Part shown: one piece after another, positions 18,856 through 27,412 of the stretch | Layout of the letters: each line of letters begins with the position of its first letter | How positions within the stretch are numbered: the stretch's first letter is position 1 | DNA from: Desulfobacula sp. | Lineage (GTDB): Bacteria > Desulfobacterota > Desulfobacteria > Desulfobacterales > Desulfobacteraceae | DNA length: 54,444 nt | Assembly (NCBI RefSeq): GCF_030611305.1 | Contig: NZ_JAUWQB010000013.1 | Location: 1 to 54,444 of the forward strand | Direction of reading: 5' to 3' | Made by a program: the position numbers and the translations under genes | The notes under the pieces: generated by a model | The model's database searches: none | What the model was told of the DNA's origin: nothing | What the model saw: the letters and a program-made list of their open reading frames with translations, nothing else

Positions 18856-20241
18856 CTATTTTTGCAGACTATGCTTTTTAATTAAACTATAGAGGTTTGC
18901 TCTTGAAACCCCCAAATTTTTTGCAGCTCTGGATTTATTCCAGTTATTTGATATAAGCGCCGACTCAATCAATTTTCTTTCAATTCCATCTCTTGACGTT
19001 TTTAAGACATTTATTTGATTTTCAGTTGAAGATTGTAAAGGTTTTAATTTCCAGAAAGCCACGAGGTAATCCGGTAAATCATCGACCAGGATGCACTTTT
19101 TATTGCTCATTTGAACAGCTCTTTCCATAACATTTCCCAACTCTCGAATATTTCCCGGCCAATCCCAGTTGGAAAAAATATTCATAACGGCTGGGTCTAT
19201 TTCGTTAATATTAAAACCATATTCCTCGTTGAAAGATTCAAGAAAATGTTGGGCAAGCGGCGCAATATCCTCCTTTTTATTCCTTAGTTCTCCAAGGCTA
19301 AGGTTAAGAACACTCAAACGATAATATAAATCACTTCTAAATGATCCTTCTTTAATCATTTGTTCCAGGTCCTTGTTTGTAGCTGAAATTACACGGAAAT
19401 CAAGCTTGATGACTCTGCTCCCCCCTATTCTTTCTATTTCGTGATTTTGTAGAACTGTCAATAGTTTTGGTTGCATGGATATGTTTAGTGATGAAATTTC
19501 ATCTAAAAAAATTGTTCCATGGGTTGCAAGTTCAAATTTACCAATTCTTACGCCTTTTTTTGCACCTGTGAAGGCACCTTCTTCATAGCCAAAAAGTTCA
19601 CTTTCCAAAAGATCAGCAGGGATTGCTGCACAGTTAATACGGATGAACGGACCATCTTTTCTGTTGCTTGTCAGATGGATAGCATGTGCATAAAGTTCTT
19701 TCCCAGTACCTGTTTCTCCAGTGATTAGCACAGGGGAATTACCCTTGGAATAATTTTTGGCCAGTTTCCTGTTTGTGACAACTTTGTCACTTACACCGAT
19801 AATATTTTCAAAGGTATATTTTGCTGTTCGCAAGTGGCGAAGTTCCTTATCATAATATTGTAATCTATTTTTCAATAAATCGTATTTATCCAAAAGGGTT
19901 TGTATTTCCTTTACATCTTTCATGCTTATAATGGATAGTGCCCCTATAGTTTCATTGCCTATCTTGAGGGGGATACGATGAACAATTGCATGGCTCCCTT
20001 TTATTGTTTTGAAAGGCCAGTTGAATTTTGGAATACCTTTTGTCAAAACCTCCATTAATTCTTTATGATGAGGCATTATCGAATAATGCTTTCCTATAAT
20101 TTCAGAATTCTTTATTCCTGTCAGTTCTTCATTTATTTTAGCTCTGAATACAGCGGTGCCATTTTTATCGATAATGCATATTCCAATGTATGGATTGTTT
20201 ACCAAAGCATCAAATAATTGAATTTTTTCATCATTGTCCAT
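18856..20241 (-). CDS. Sigma54-dependent activator with PAS sensor (EBP1)
   Basis: The 461-residue protein has three domains in order. A PAS sensor covers about residues 8-115. An AAA+ domain covers about 145-375, with Walker A GETGTGKE, the sigma54-contact loop GAFTGA, Walker B GTIFLDEI and [10 protein letters not shown] Fis-type helix-turn-helix covers about 425-458 ([20 protein letters not shown]). It transcribes away from cassette copy 1, whose start coincides with its own 5' end. The PAS domain could bind the carboxylate or acyl-CoA inducer (inference). Its likely targets are the three -24/-12 promoters at 20487, 23268 and 41539. An AAAGG-type ribosome site precedes the ATG. Confidence 0.92.
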   Translation of the reverse strand: MDNDEKIQLFDALVNNPYIGICIIDKNGTAVFRAKINEELTGIKNSEIIGKHYSIMPHHKELMEVLTKGIPKFNWPFKTIKGSHAIVHRIPLKIGNETIGALSIISMKDVKEIQTLLDKYDLLKNRLQYYDKELRHLRTAKYTFENIIGVSDKVVTNRKLAKNYSKGNSPVLITGETGTGKELYAHAIHLTSNRKDGPFIRINCAAIPADLLESELFGYEEGAFTGAKKGVRIGKFELATHGTIFLDEISSLNISMQPKLLTVLQNHEIERIGGSRVIKLDFRVISATNKDLEQMIKEGSFRSDLYYRLSVLNLSLGELRNKKEDIAPLAQHFLESFNEEYGFNINEIDPAVMNIFSNWDWPGNIRELGNVMERAVQMSNKKCILVDDLPDYLVAFWKLKPLQSSTENQINVLKTSRDGIERKLIESALISNNWNKSRAAKNLGVSRANLYSLIKKHSLQK

Positions 20242-20311
20242 ACTATAAGCCTTTCTCTAAAAAATTGAATTTTTCTCACAAAATAATCATAGTTTACAAA
20301 AAACAGACAAA

Positions 20312-20349
20312 AATGTCAACTAATGTTACATGTAAAATTAATATGCATT
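20312..20349. promoter_or_regulatory. Probable enhancer (UAS) for EBP1, copy 1
   Basis: The perfect palindrome TTACATGTAA (20326-20335) is flanked by AATATGCATT (20340-20349) and AATGTCAACT (20312-20321). The centres are 14 bases apart. Copy 3 has the same layout with perfect flanking palindromes. It lies about 140-175 bases upstream of the -24 element, a normal enhancer distance for a sigma54 activator. Confidence 0.65.
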
Positions 20350-20486
20350 CAAATCTTCAATGATTTAAACCCTTTACAAAATATGACAAAAGAACATGTC
20401 TTAATTTCATTTTTTTTGTACCATCGATTTTTTATTAAGTGCTGTAAATACAAGTACTTATACGCAATTAAATATAATTGATGGAC

Positions 20487-20502
20487 TGGCACAAAGATTG
20501 CT
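20487..20502 (+). promoter_or_regulatory. Sigma54 (-24/-12) promoter, copy 1
   Basis: TGGCACAAAGATTGCT matches the consensus TGGCACN5TTGCW, with GG and GC exactly ten bases apart. It points toward the pseudogene and MFS gene. Confidence 0.8.
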
Positions 20503-20623
20503 GTAGTTGTCAGTAGCAGTATCTTTGACAAAATAATATGCACTTAAGATACTCTAAGAATATCGGCTTATTCATAATGATGTTCGACAGGCTGTTACAG
20601 AATGCAAGACTCAACAAGCTTGG

Positions 20624-20670
20624 CCACAATATATAGTTGTTTATCGAAAAATGGTCAGTATATATTGTGG
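20624..20670. repeat. 12-bp perfect inverted repeat
   Basis: CCACAATATATA (20624-20635) and its exact complement TATATATTGTGG (20659-20670) are separated by 23 bases. It sits just after the point where promoter cassette copies 1 and 2 diverge. It could be a hairpin, an operator or the remains of a small mobile element. Confidence 0.5.
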
Positions 20671-20718
20671 TTTTCTAAGGGTGTTTTTAGTTCTCGTCCC
20701 ATGTTGGATCATTTTCTC

Positions 20719-20742
20719 GTTCCCACGCGCCAGCGTGGGAAC
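20719..20742. repeat. REP-like palindrome
   Basis: GTTCCCACGC-GCCA-GCGTGGGAAC is a perfect 10-bp stem with a four-base loop. This GTTCCCACGC motif resembles short palindromic repeats scattered in many proteobacterial genomes, often spread by RAYT transposases. That identification is from memory. It lies 31 bases upstream of the pseudogene start. Confidence 0.55.
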
Positions 20743-20773
20743 TAGGTAAAAAATCAATTATTGAGGTGATTAA

Positions 20774-21240
20774 ATGGAATTAACCCGAATTATTGCTGAT
20801 TTTATTATTGAAACTAAACAGGCCGATATCCCCCAAAGTGTTTATGAACACGCTAAAATTGCCTTGCTGGCCCTTGCCGAGTATAATAAAAAAAACGGAA
20901 TCGATTTTTTAACTGCCTATATTATCGGCTTTAAAGCCGGTGTGGTTATTGGTGAATGCGCGGGCATGGATCATTATATGCACGGCTGGCATGCGACATC
21001 CACAATCGGACATTTTGCTGCCGTCTGATGGGCTTAAATATCAAACAGACTCAATATGCCCTTGGCTGGAACAGTCTTTGCCTTTTACTGGTTACAGAAA
21101 TTAGTGATAAGGATAAAACCGCCACATTTGTGGGCCTTGCATCCACCATAGCCTGGATTACCCTGGCTTTCTTTTGCATCTGCAACCTTATTTTAATCTT
21201 TGTCTTACCAATAAGCAAAACTGTTGACACAAATATGTGA
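20774..21240 (+). pseudogene. Chimeric pseudogene: MmgE/PrpD fragment fused to MFS tail
   Basis: The first 84 codons match the start of the intact MmgE/PrpD protein at 39999. After KIALL, however, the text jumps to LAEYNKKNGIDFLTAYIIG, skipping roughly 80 residues. After GHFAAV a frameshift occurs, and the next frame resumes MGLNIKQTQYALG. At about 21064 this joins WNSLCLLLVTEIS, which matches the C-terminal part of the MFS carrier at 38723. That tail has a second deletion between STIAW and FFCI. The relic therefore carries at least two internal deletions, one frameshift and one gene-to-gene join. A good AGGTGA ribosome site survives. Confidence 0.85.
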
Positions 21241-21285
21241 ATTTATAATTAAAGCAATTTTAAAAAAATGGAGGTTTACTGAATT

Positions 21286-22524
21286 ATGAGCTTACCAAAT
21301 TCCAAAGGTATTGAAAAATTTTCCGGTTATAGATGGATAATTCTGGCTCTGACTTTTTTCCTACAGGCAGGGGCTTCATTGGCTGTTTTTTCATTTGGCC
21401 CCCTTGCGCCTTTCCTTATAGACGATCTGGGTATCACAAGGGCCCAGGTCGGTATGTTCACATCCACAATTTATTTTGGAATGGTTCTTTTTAGTACACA
21501 CGCGGGCTGGCTTACCGACAAGCTTGGTATCCGCCTCTTCCTGCTGGCGGGACCAGGATCCATGGGCCTGGTTTTTTTAAGTTTATCTCTTACCCACTCT
21601 TTTATTCCAGCTTTGTTAATTGTTTTCATAGCAGGAGTCGGTTATCAGTTTATCAACCCCACCACTGTCAAAACTTTATCTCAATGGTTTCCTCCCAATA
21701 TGCGAGCTACTGCAATAGGCATCAAACAATCCGGCATCTCTTTTGGAGGCGCAGTCGGCGCGGTCGTTATCCCCGTCATGGCCCTTGCCTGGGGCTGGCG
21801 AGGCACAGTGATTGCCATTGGAATCGCCATATTGGCAGTAGTTATCCTGAGCTGGATTTACTATCGTGAACCATCTTCCGGGGTAAAAGCTTCCAAGAGT
21901 GAGCTTATTACCATGAAAGGACTTTTACACACCATCACACAACGCAATCTTGTTTTGCAAGGTGTCGCGGGCGCCATGTATTGCGTTCCAAGTGTTGTGA
22001 TTGCCACTTACCTTGTACTTTATCTCAAAGAGACTCTTTCAATTTCACTTGTTGTGGCTGGAACCTGCCTGATGGTAGCCCAATTCGGCACTATTGCCGG
22101 ACGTATTCTTTGGGGAGTCATAAGCGATCGCTTTTTTGCCGGTAAACGTAAAATCGTCATGATAATTATGGGTATTTTTATTACCATTATGGCCTTGATT
22201 ACTATGTTAATTTCTTCCACCAGCCCACTTTGGCTGATATATCCGATATTTGCCATTTTTGGCTTTTCTACGGGCATTCATGGTCTGCATGTTACCTTTC
22301 TTGCTGAACTTGCCGGCGAAAAGATGGCTGCCACAGGTGTTGGCTTTGGAGCAGCAATATCAGCGATTGGCATGGTTATAGCGACCCCTGTATTTGGCTA
22401 TATTGTTGACAGGACCAATTCTTATACTATAGCGTGGTTATTCCTTGCTATCATTGGAATCATCGGAGTAGTGCTGATCTGTTTTGTCAAGGAAGGAAAA
22501 ATAGAATTGAGTACGTCTGCCTGA
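21286..22524 (+). CDS. MFS transporter (probable carboxylate carrier)
   Basis: The 412-residue protein has twelve predicted membrane helices. It shows the MFS loop 2-3 motif GWLTDKLGIRLF, its repeat-half counterpart GRILWGVISDRFFAGKRK, and GIKQSGISFGGAVGAVV in helix 5. It is an intact relative of the carrier at 38723. Its position after cassette copy 1 suggests induction with the catabolic operons (inference). The substrate is probably an organic acid, given the neighbours. The ATG follows a GGAGG site with a 12-base gap. Confidence 0.85.
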   Translation: MSLPNSKGIEKFSGYRWIILALTFFLQAGASLAVFSFGPLAPFLIDDLGITRAQVGMFTSTIYFGMVLFSTHAGWLTDKLGIRLFLLAGPGSMGLVFLSLSLTHSFIPALLIVFIAGVGYQFINPTTVKTLSQWFPPNMRATAIGIKQSGISFGGAVGAVVIPVMALAWGWRGTVIAIGIAILAVVILSWIYYREPSSGVKASKSELITMKGLLHTITQRNLVLQGVAGAMYCVPSVVIATYLVLYLKETLSISLVVAGTCLMVAQFGTIAGRILWGVISDRFFAGKRKIVMIIMGIFITIMALITMLISSTSPLWLIYPIFAIFGFSTGIHGLHVTFLAELAGEKMAATGVGFGAAISAIGMVIATPVFGYIVDRTNSYTIAWLFLAIIGIIGVVLICFVKEGKIELSTSA

Positions 22525-22545
22525 AACAAATAAACTTTTTAGATA

Positions 22546-23030
22546 ATTAAATTATCAATTCAAGTAGATGCAAAATCACTTGCGGCAAAATATTTAAGAA
22601 ATGGCTGGGGCAGCAGGGCAGCGGTTTTTCACACAATCAGTGATCTTTTCGCAAAAGACCTGTCTGAAGAGGAATGCCAAAGAATTTGTATGGTACTGGA
22701 TCCTTTTCACGGTGTTGCAACAGCTATTTATGAGGGTGGGAAAGCCTTTGGAGTAACTGTTTGCGGCGCATTAAGCGGGGCTCTTGCCGGGTTTGCTTAA
22801 AGATCTGCCCTTTAATTTTTGGGTGGAAGGAATGCAGCCTGATGGATTTTTAGGAAAGGTGATGAATGATCCAGCAGTATCGCCGGAGCAAAAAGTAAAG
22901 CTTTATTATGAGAAATGCGGTTCTTTATATGGGGCTTATTACCGGATGGTATTAAATTTTAAAGAGCATTTTGGCACCACTGACTGTTTTGAGCTGGAAA
23001 AACCCCATATTTCTCAAGGGCTATATAAGC
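22546..23030 (+). pseudogene. Broken C_GCAxxG_C_C family gene
   Basis: From 22561 one frame reads QVDAKSLAAKYLRNGWGSRA and continues to VCGALSGALAGFA, then stops. From about 22784 the next frame continues GLLKDLPFNFWVEGMQPDG to FGTTDCFELEKPHISQGLY. VCGA...G and FGTTDCxEL are hallmarks of the C_GCAxxG_C_C (PF09719) putative redox family. No start codon is visible, the frame breaks at about 22784-22800, and the 3' end runs into promoter cassette copy 2. It is thus truncated at the 3' end and probably at the 5' end. Confidence 0.75.
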
Positions 23031-23091
23031 CTTTCTCTAAAAAATTAAATTTTTCTCACAAAATAATCATAGTTTACAAAAAACAGACAAA

Positions 23092-23129
23092 AATGTCAAC
23101 CAATGTTACATGTAAAATTAATATACATT
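23092..23129. promoter_or_regulatory. Probable enhancer (UAS) for EBP1, copy 2
   Basis: AATGTCAACC (23092-23101), the perfect palindrome TTACATGTAA (23106-23115) and AATATACATT (23120-23129) are spaced 14 bases centre to centre, as in copies 1 and 3. Confidence 0.65.
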
Positions 23130-23267
23130 TAAATTTTCAATGATTTAAACCCCTTACAAAATACGACAAAAAAATATGTCTTAATTTCATCTTTTTTTGT
23201 ACCATCGATTTTTTATTAAGTGCTGTAAATACAAATACTTATACGCAATTAAATATAATTGATGGCC

Positions 23268-23283
23268 TGGCACAAAGATTGCT
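23268..23283 (+). promoter_or_regulatory. Sigma54 (-24/-12) promoter of module A
   Basis: TGGCACAAAGATTGCT has GG and GC exactly ten bases apart. It lies about 185 bases upstream of the mutase start, in the right direction, and no sigma70 promoter of comparable quality is visible. Confidence 0.85.
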
Positions 23284-23467
23284 ATAGTTGTCAGTAGCAG
23301 TATCTTTGACAAAATAATATGCACTTAAGATACTCTAAGAATATCGGCTTATTCACAATGATGTTCGACAGATGTCACAACCGGCTATCTGCAACGGATG
23401 TATTAATTGTAATAATTTTTTTTTAATACTACCAGGTTAACTAAGGTCTTTCAGGAGAACAGATGTA

Positions 23468-25117
23468 ATGGATGATACAAAAAAGATTATCAAAGAAAAA
23501 GAAAAATGGTTTTCTCGACAAATCGACAGTTCAAAGATAAAGGATAGAACCACATCCTGGGGGCTGGACTTAAATGTTGTTTATACGCCTGAGGAGATGT
23601 CTGATGGAGACTATATAACGGAAATCGGTTTTCCGGGAGAGTTTCCATTCACACGGGGGGTCTATCCAAGTATGTATCGGGGAAGATTGTGGACAATGCG
23701 GCAATATGCCGGCTTTGGTAATCCAGAGGCAACAAATGCTCGTTTTCGATCTCTGTTAGACCAGGGCCAATCAGGCCTTAGCGTTGCATTTGATCTACCC
23801 ACACAGATCGGCTATGACTCGGATGATCCACGTGTAGAGGAAGAGGTCGGACGAGTTGGCGTCGCTGTCGACACCCTGAAAGATATGGAAATTATTTTTG
23901 ATGGCATTCCTCTGGATAAAATCACCAGCTCTTTTACCGTTAATCCAACTGCAGGGATTATTCTGGCGATGTATGTGGCAATAGCCCAGAAAAGAGGAAT
24001 TGCACTCGATAAGATTGGAGGAACACTTCAAAATGATTTATTAAAAGAATATCTGGCCAGAGGGACTCAGATGTTCCCCCCCGATCCATCTCTTCGGCTC
24101 ATAGGCGATATTATTGAATATTGCAATAGTGATGTTCCCAAAATGAATACCATCAGCATCTGCGGTTATCATATGCGCGAAGCGGGATGCAGTCTTGTTC
24201 AGGAGGTTGCCTATTGTCTTTCAAACGCTATCATTTATATAGAGGAAATGCTCAAAAGAGGAATCCATATTGATGAGTTTGCTCCACGTTTGAGTTTTCT
24301 CTTGTGTTGTGGAATGAATATTTTTGAAGAAGTGGCCAAGTTTCGGGCGACCCGGCGACTGTGGGCCAAGATGATAAAAACCAGATATCACGCAAAAAAT
24401 TCCAAGTCAATGATGCTGCGGATGTTCAGTGGATGTTCAGCTACTGCTTTTACCGACAGGGAACCCCTGAACAACATCGCCAGGGGTGCCATCATGAGCC
24501 TTGTAGCAGTTCTTGCAGGCAATCAGGCAATTCACACTACTGCCTATGATGAAGCCTATACAATTCCAACCGAAGAAGCTACCAGAATTGCGCTTCGAAC
24601 TCAACAGATTATCGCCTATGAAACTGATGCAACTGCTGTAGCCGACCCAATGGGAGGATCATACTTTCTGGAGCACCTGACAAATGAAATTGAAAAAGAA
24701 GTTGAAAAAGAGATGGCCCGTATTGAAGCTAATGGCGGTATGATGAAAGGTATTGCCGAGGGTTCTATCCAAAAAGATATTGCAAGACAGGCATATGAGC
24801 AGGCCAAAAAAATTCAATCCGGAGACACACCTGTTGTTGGCGTTAATAAATTTGTCTCAGATGCAGATGAATATGATGTTGATATACATCAGGCAGATCC
24901 GGATGTGATAAAACATCAAGTGCAACGTCTTAAAGAAATAAAAGCGAAACGAAATACTAAGCAGGTGCATCTGTTGCTGGATGAAATCCGGAGAACCGCG
25001 GCATCTTCAAACAATCTAATGGGGCCAATACTTGCAGCAGTACACGAATATGCCACAATGGGAGAAATTTGTAATGCTTTAAAAGATGTATTCGGGGAGT
25101 ATCAGGAAAACTTTTAA
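23468..25117 (+). CDS. B12-dependent acyl-CoA mutase, large subunit (methylmalonyl-CoA mutase type)
   Basis: This 549-residue catalytic subunit lacks the B12 domain. By my alignment to Propionibacterium methylmalonyl-CoA mutase it keeps the CoA-funnel stretch TRGVYPSMYRGRLWTMRQYAGFG (equivalents of Tyr75, Met78, Arg82, Arg87, Tyr89). It also keeps the GGTLQND threonine and glutamine, the arginine in EYLARGT (Arg207), GYHMREAG (His244) and APRLS (Arg283/Ser285). Tyr89 plus Arg207 is the signature for substrates carrying a second carboxylate. Isobutyryl-CoA mutases have Phe and Gln instead. It carries out a carbon-skeleton rearrangement together with a small subunit, probably 25202-25615. The ATG follows AGGAG. 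Confidence 0.9.
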   Translation: MDDTKKIIKEKEKWFSRQIDSSKIKDRTTSWGLDLNVVYTPEEMSDGDYITEIGFPGEFPFTRGVYPSMYRGRLWTMRQYAGFGNPEATNARFRSLLDQGQSGLSVAFDLPTQIGYDSDDPRVEEEVGRVGVAVDTLKDMEIIFDGIPLDKITSSFTVNPTAGIILAMYVAIAQKRGIALDKIGGTLQNDLLKEYLARGTQMFPPDPSLRLIGDIIEYCNSDVPKMNTISICGYHMREAGCSLVQEVAYCLSNAIIYIEEMLKRGIHIDEFAPRLSFLLCCGMNIFEEVAKFRATRRLWAKMIKTRYHAKNSKSMMLRMFSGCSATAFTDREPLNNIARGAIMSLVAVLAGNQAIHTTAYDEAYTIPTEEATRIALRTQQIIAYETDATAVADPMGGSYFLEHLTNEIEKEVEKEMARIEANGGMMKGIAEGSIQKDIARQAYEQAKKIQSGDTPVVGVNKFVSDADEYDVDIHQADPDVIKHQVQRLKEIKAKRNTKQVHLLLDEIRRTAASSNNLMGPILAAVHEYATMGEICNALKDVFGEYQENF

Positions 25118-25201
25118 CCGGAATATTTTCTATTAGTGAAGCATAACTGACAGTACAATAGAAATCATCTATTAACAAATATAGTTAAAGGAGACCAAAA
25201 A

Positions 25202-25615
25202 TTGCAGAACCAAACTTTCCCCTTAAGAGTATTATTGGCTAAGCCTGGATTGGACGGGCATGATAAGGGAGCCAAAATCGTGGCTACTTTGCTTCGTGAT
25301 GCCGGTGTGGAAGTTATCTATACCGGTCTGAGACAAAGTGTTGACCAAATTATATCAGTAGCGATCCAGGAGGATGTTGACGTAATTGCCCTTAGCATAT
25401 TGTCAGGCGTCCATCTTGAAATAAGCCGTAAGATAATGAACAAACTCAGGGAAGAAGGTGTAGATACAATACCGGTCACTATAGGAGGCGTTATTTCAAA
25501 AAAGGATATTAAAGAGCTGAAAAAAATAGGCATTACCGAAGTTTTTCCTGTTGGTTCATCATTCGACAGCATTCTTGAATTCTTTAAATCAAGAACTAAA
25601 AAAGTTGAAATTTAA
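25202..25615 (+). CDS. B12-binding small subunit of acyl-CoA mutase
   Basis: The 137-residue protein is a stand-alone cobalamin-binding Rossmann domain. DxHxxG is present as KPGLDGHDKG, supplying the lower-axial His, followed by ALSILSG and TIGGVIS. The start is TTG, supported by AAAGGAG eight bases upstream. Its position 84 bases after the mutase large subunit, in the same orientation, makes it that enzyme's natural partner. It is clearly paralogous to 38328-38726. Confidence 0.93.
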   Translation: MQNQTFPLRVLLAKPGLDGHDKGAKIVATLLRDAGVEVIYTGLRQSVDQIISVAIQEDVDVIALSILSGVHLEISRKIMNKLREEGVDTIPVTIGGVISKKDIKELKKIGITEVFPVGSSFDSILEFFKSRTKKVEI

Positions 25616-25630
25616 AATCGGAGACAGACA

Positions 25631-25720
25631 ATGGGAAATATAAAATTAGGATATTCAGGAGTTGAGATTACTTCAGGTATAAATTTTAAAGAAAAGGTGT
25701 TTCTATGGAATGGAATATAG
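25631..25720 (+). CDS. Possible 29-residue leader ORF overlapping the CoA ligase start
   Basis: A short frame starts with ATG after GGAGACAGACA, reads MGNIKLGYSGVEITSGINFK and ends inside the first codons of the ligase. The overlap could couple translation, because the ligase's own ribosome site (GGTG) is weak. It resembles nothing I know and may be chance. Confidence 0.2.
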   Translation: MGNIKLGYSGVEITSGINFKEKVFLWNGI

Positions 25721-27261
25721 GTTGCATTGCTTCAAAACGAGCTACTACAACGCCGAATAAAACTGCGATGATTTATGAAGACCATCCGATTACATATAAA
25801 GAACTTAATGACGGGGCTAACCGCTTTGCCCACTTTCTTCAGGAAAAAGGCTTAAAAAAAGGTGATCATATTTCAGTATTTTTGTTAAATTGTCCTGAAT
25901 TAATTGAAATATACTTTGCCGCAGCAAAGCTGGGAATCGTTTTTGTTCCGATGAATTTCCGCCTGGTTGGTCCTGAGTTGGAATATCAGCTTAATAATTG
26001 TGATTCACGACTGCTTGTTTTTCATGATACTCTCTTTAAGAACCTTGAGCCTGTCTTATCTTCAATTAAAGTGGAAAGAGATAAATTCCTTTTTATAAAG
26101 AGCGAAACACCGGATTGTTCTGGTTGTCCTGAATGGGCGATTGATTACGCTGATGTGATAGAAAGTTATCCGACGGACGAACCATTGCCCAATGAACCGA
26201 TTTTAATGGATGATCCCCTTGCTATTCTGTATACTTCAGGGGTTACCGGTTTGCCAAAAGGCGCTGTTTTATCACACAGCCAGACCTATTTTAAAAATTT
26301 TCAGATCATAATGTATACTGATATGCGATCTGAAGACATTTTTCTTACTCAATTGCCCTTATTTCATTCCGGCGGTCTTTTTATAACTGCAACGCCTGTA
26401 TTCTGTCGTGGTGCAACTCTTATAATGAGGCAACGTTTTAATGCTGAACAGTTTGCATTGGATATTGGAAAATACAAGGCCACCATAGTTTTTGCACTGA
26501 CTACTATGTGGAGATTTGTTCTACAATCAGAAAAACTCGATTCTGCGAATACCGGTAGTATCAGGGTTACTATGGGAGGAGGTGAACGGACTCCTTTAAC
26601 CCTTTTTGATGAACTGGCCGAAAGGGGAATTCACCTGCAAAACGGTTTCGGGCAGACTGAAAACTCTTATATGATGCTTATGCCTAAGAAATATATATTT
26701 TCTAAAAAGGGATCCATAGGCAAACCCGGCTTTTTTACCGAGGTATGGATAGAAGATTCAGATGGGAAAAAACTTCCACCTGGAAAAAAAGGTGAAATAG
26801 TTGCAAAAGGTCCCACAGTAATGAGCGGGTATTGGAAGCTGCCTGACAAAACTTCCGAAGCCATCAAAGACGGAGTGCTTCATACGGGGGATTATGGATA
26901 CATGGATGAGGATGGATTTTTTTATATCGTAGATAGAGCAAAAGATATGTACAGGACCGGAGGTGAAAATGTCTACCCTGCTGAAGTTGAAAAGGTTTTA
27001 GCCAATCATCCCAAAATCTTTAATGTATCTATTATCGGTGTTCCTGATGAAAAATGGGGTGAAGCGGGTATGGCCTTTATTATTCCGGAAGAAGGTAAAA
27101 GCCTGACCAGTGAAGACGCGTTAGATTATCTCAAAGGCAAGGTGGCCAAATATAAGTTCCCACGCCATTTTAAATTTGTAGATTCTCTTCCCATGACTGC
27201 CACGGGTAAGATAATGAAGGTTAAATTAAAAGAAAAATATGGTGTTCGATTGGATGCTTAA
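25705..27261 (+). CDS. AMP-forming acyl-CoA ligase, module A
   Basis: This 518-residue member of the ANL superfamily has the phosphate loop YTSGVTGLPKGA (about residues 173-184), GFGQTE in the adenine region, HTGDYGYMDEDGFFYIVDRAKD at the hinge, and the catalytic lysine in TATGKI near the C-terminus. It activates a carboxylic acid to its CoA ester using ATP. It is a close paralogue of 44830-46395, and both have Val in place of the usual second Thr of TSGTTG. The substrate is unknown. The neighbouring TRAP genes and mutase suggest a branched or dicarboxylic acid. Confidence 0.9.
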   Translation: MEWNIGCIASKRATTTPNKTAMIYEDHPITYKELNDGANRFAHFLQEKGLKKGDHISVFLLNCPELIEIYFAAAKLGIVFVPMNFRLVGPELEYQLNNCDSRLLVFHDTLFKNLEPVLSSIKVERDKFLFIKSETPDCSGCPEWAIDYADVIESYPTDEPLPNEPILMDDPLAILYTSGVTGLPKGAVLSHSQTYFKNFQIIMYTDMRSEDIFLTQLPLFHSGGLFITATPVFCRGATLIMRQRFNAEQFALDIGKYKATIVFALTTMWRFVLQSEKLDSANTGSIRVTMGGGERTPLTLFDELAERGIHLQNGFGQTENSYMMLMPKKYIFSKKGSIGKPGFFTEVWIEDSDGKKLPPGKKGEIVAKGPTVMSGYWKLPDKTSEAIKDGVLHTGDYGYMDEDGFFYIVDRAKDMYRTGGENVYPAEVEKVLANHPKIFNVSIIGVPDEKWGEAGMAFIIPEEGKSLTSEDALDYLKGKVAKYKFPRHFKFVDSLPMTATGKIMKVKLKEKYGVRLDA

Positions 27262-27412
27262 AATGAATAATCCATTGATGACAAATTGATAGGTGCTCTG
27301 ATAATTCAAATGGTCTTGATATATAGCCTGCTATATAAAAAGATAAAAAATAGAATTGTCCGGAGGAAAAATCATTTAACTACTAAAATTGTTTTTTAAA
27401 CAAGGAGGAAAA

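Larger units (their letters stand above)
20244..20590 (+). repeat. Promoter cassette, copy 1 of 3
   Basis: The sequence from just upstream of the EBP1 start codon to about 20590 is nearly identical to 23028-23372, with only scattered substitutions. It is more distantly repeated at 41341-41610. It contains a three-site operator and a -24/-12 promoter, listed separately. After ...TTCGACAG the two close copies diverge abruptly. Copy 1 faces the chimeric MmgE/MFS pseudogene, so it may now drive only the MFS gene at 21286. Confidence 0.85.
23028..23372 (+). repeat. Promoter cassette, copy 2 of 3
   Basis: It is near-identical to 20244-20590 from CTATA(A)GCCTTTCTC through GATGTTCGACAG. It replaces the end of the C_GCAxxG_C_C relic and stands directly upstream of the module A operon beginning with the mutase at 23468. 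Together copies 1 and 2 form a direct repeat bracketing about 2.4 kb. Confidence 0.85.

Noticed and set aside
20244-23372. Composite transposon formed by promoter cassettes 1 and 2
   Set aside because: The direct repeats bracket 2.4 kb, but no transposase or terminal inverted repeats of an insertion sequence were found. Homologous duplication explains it better.
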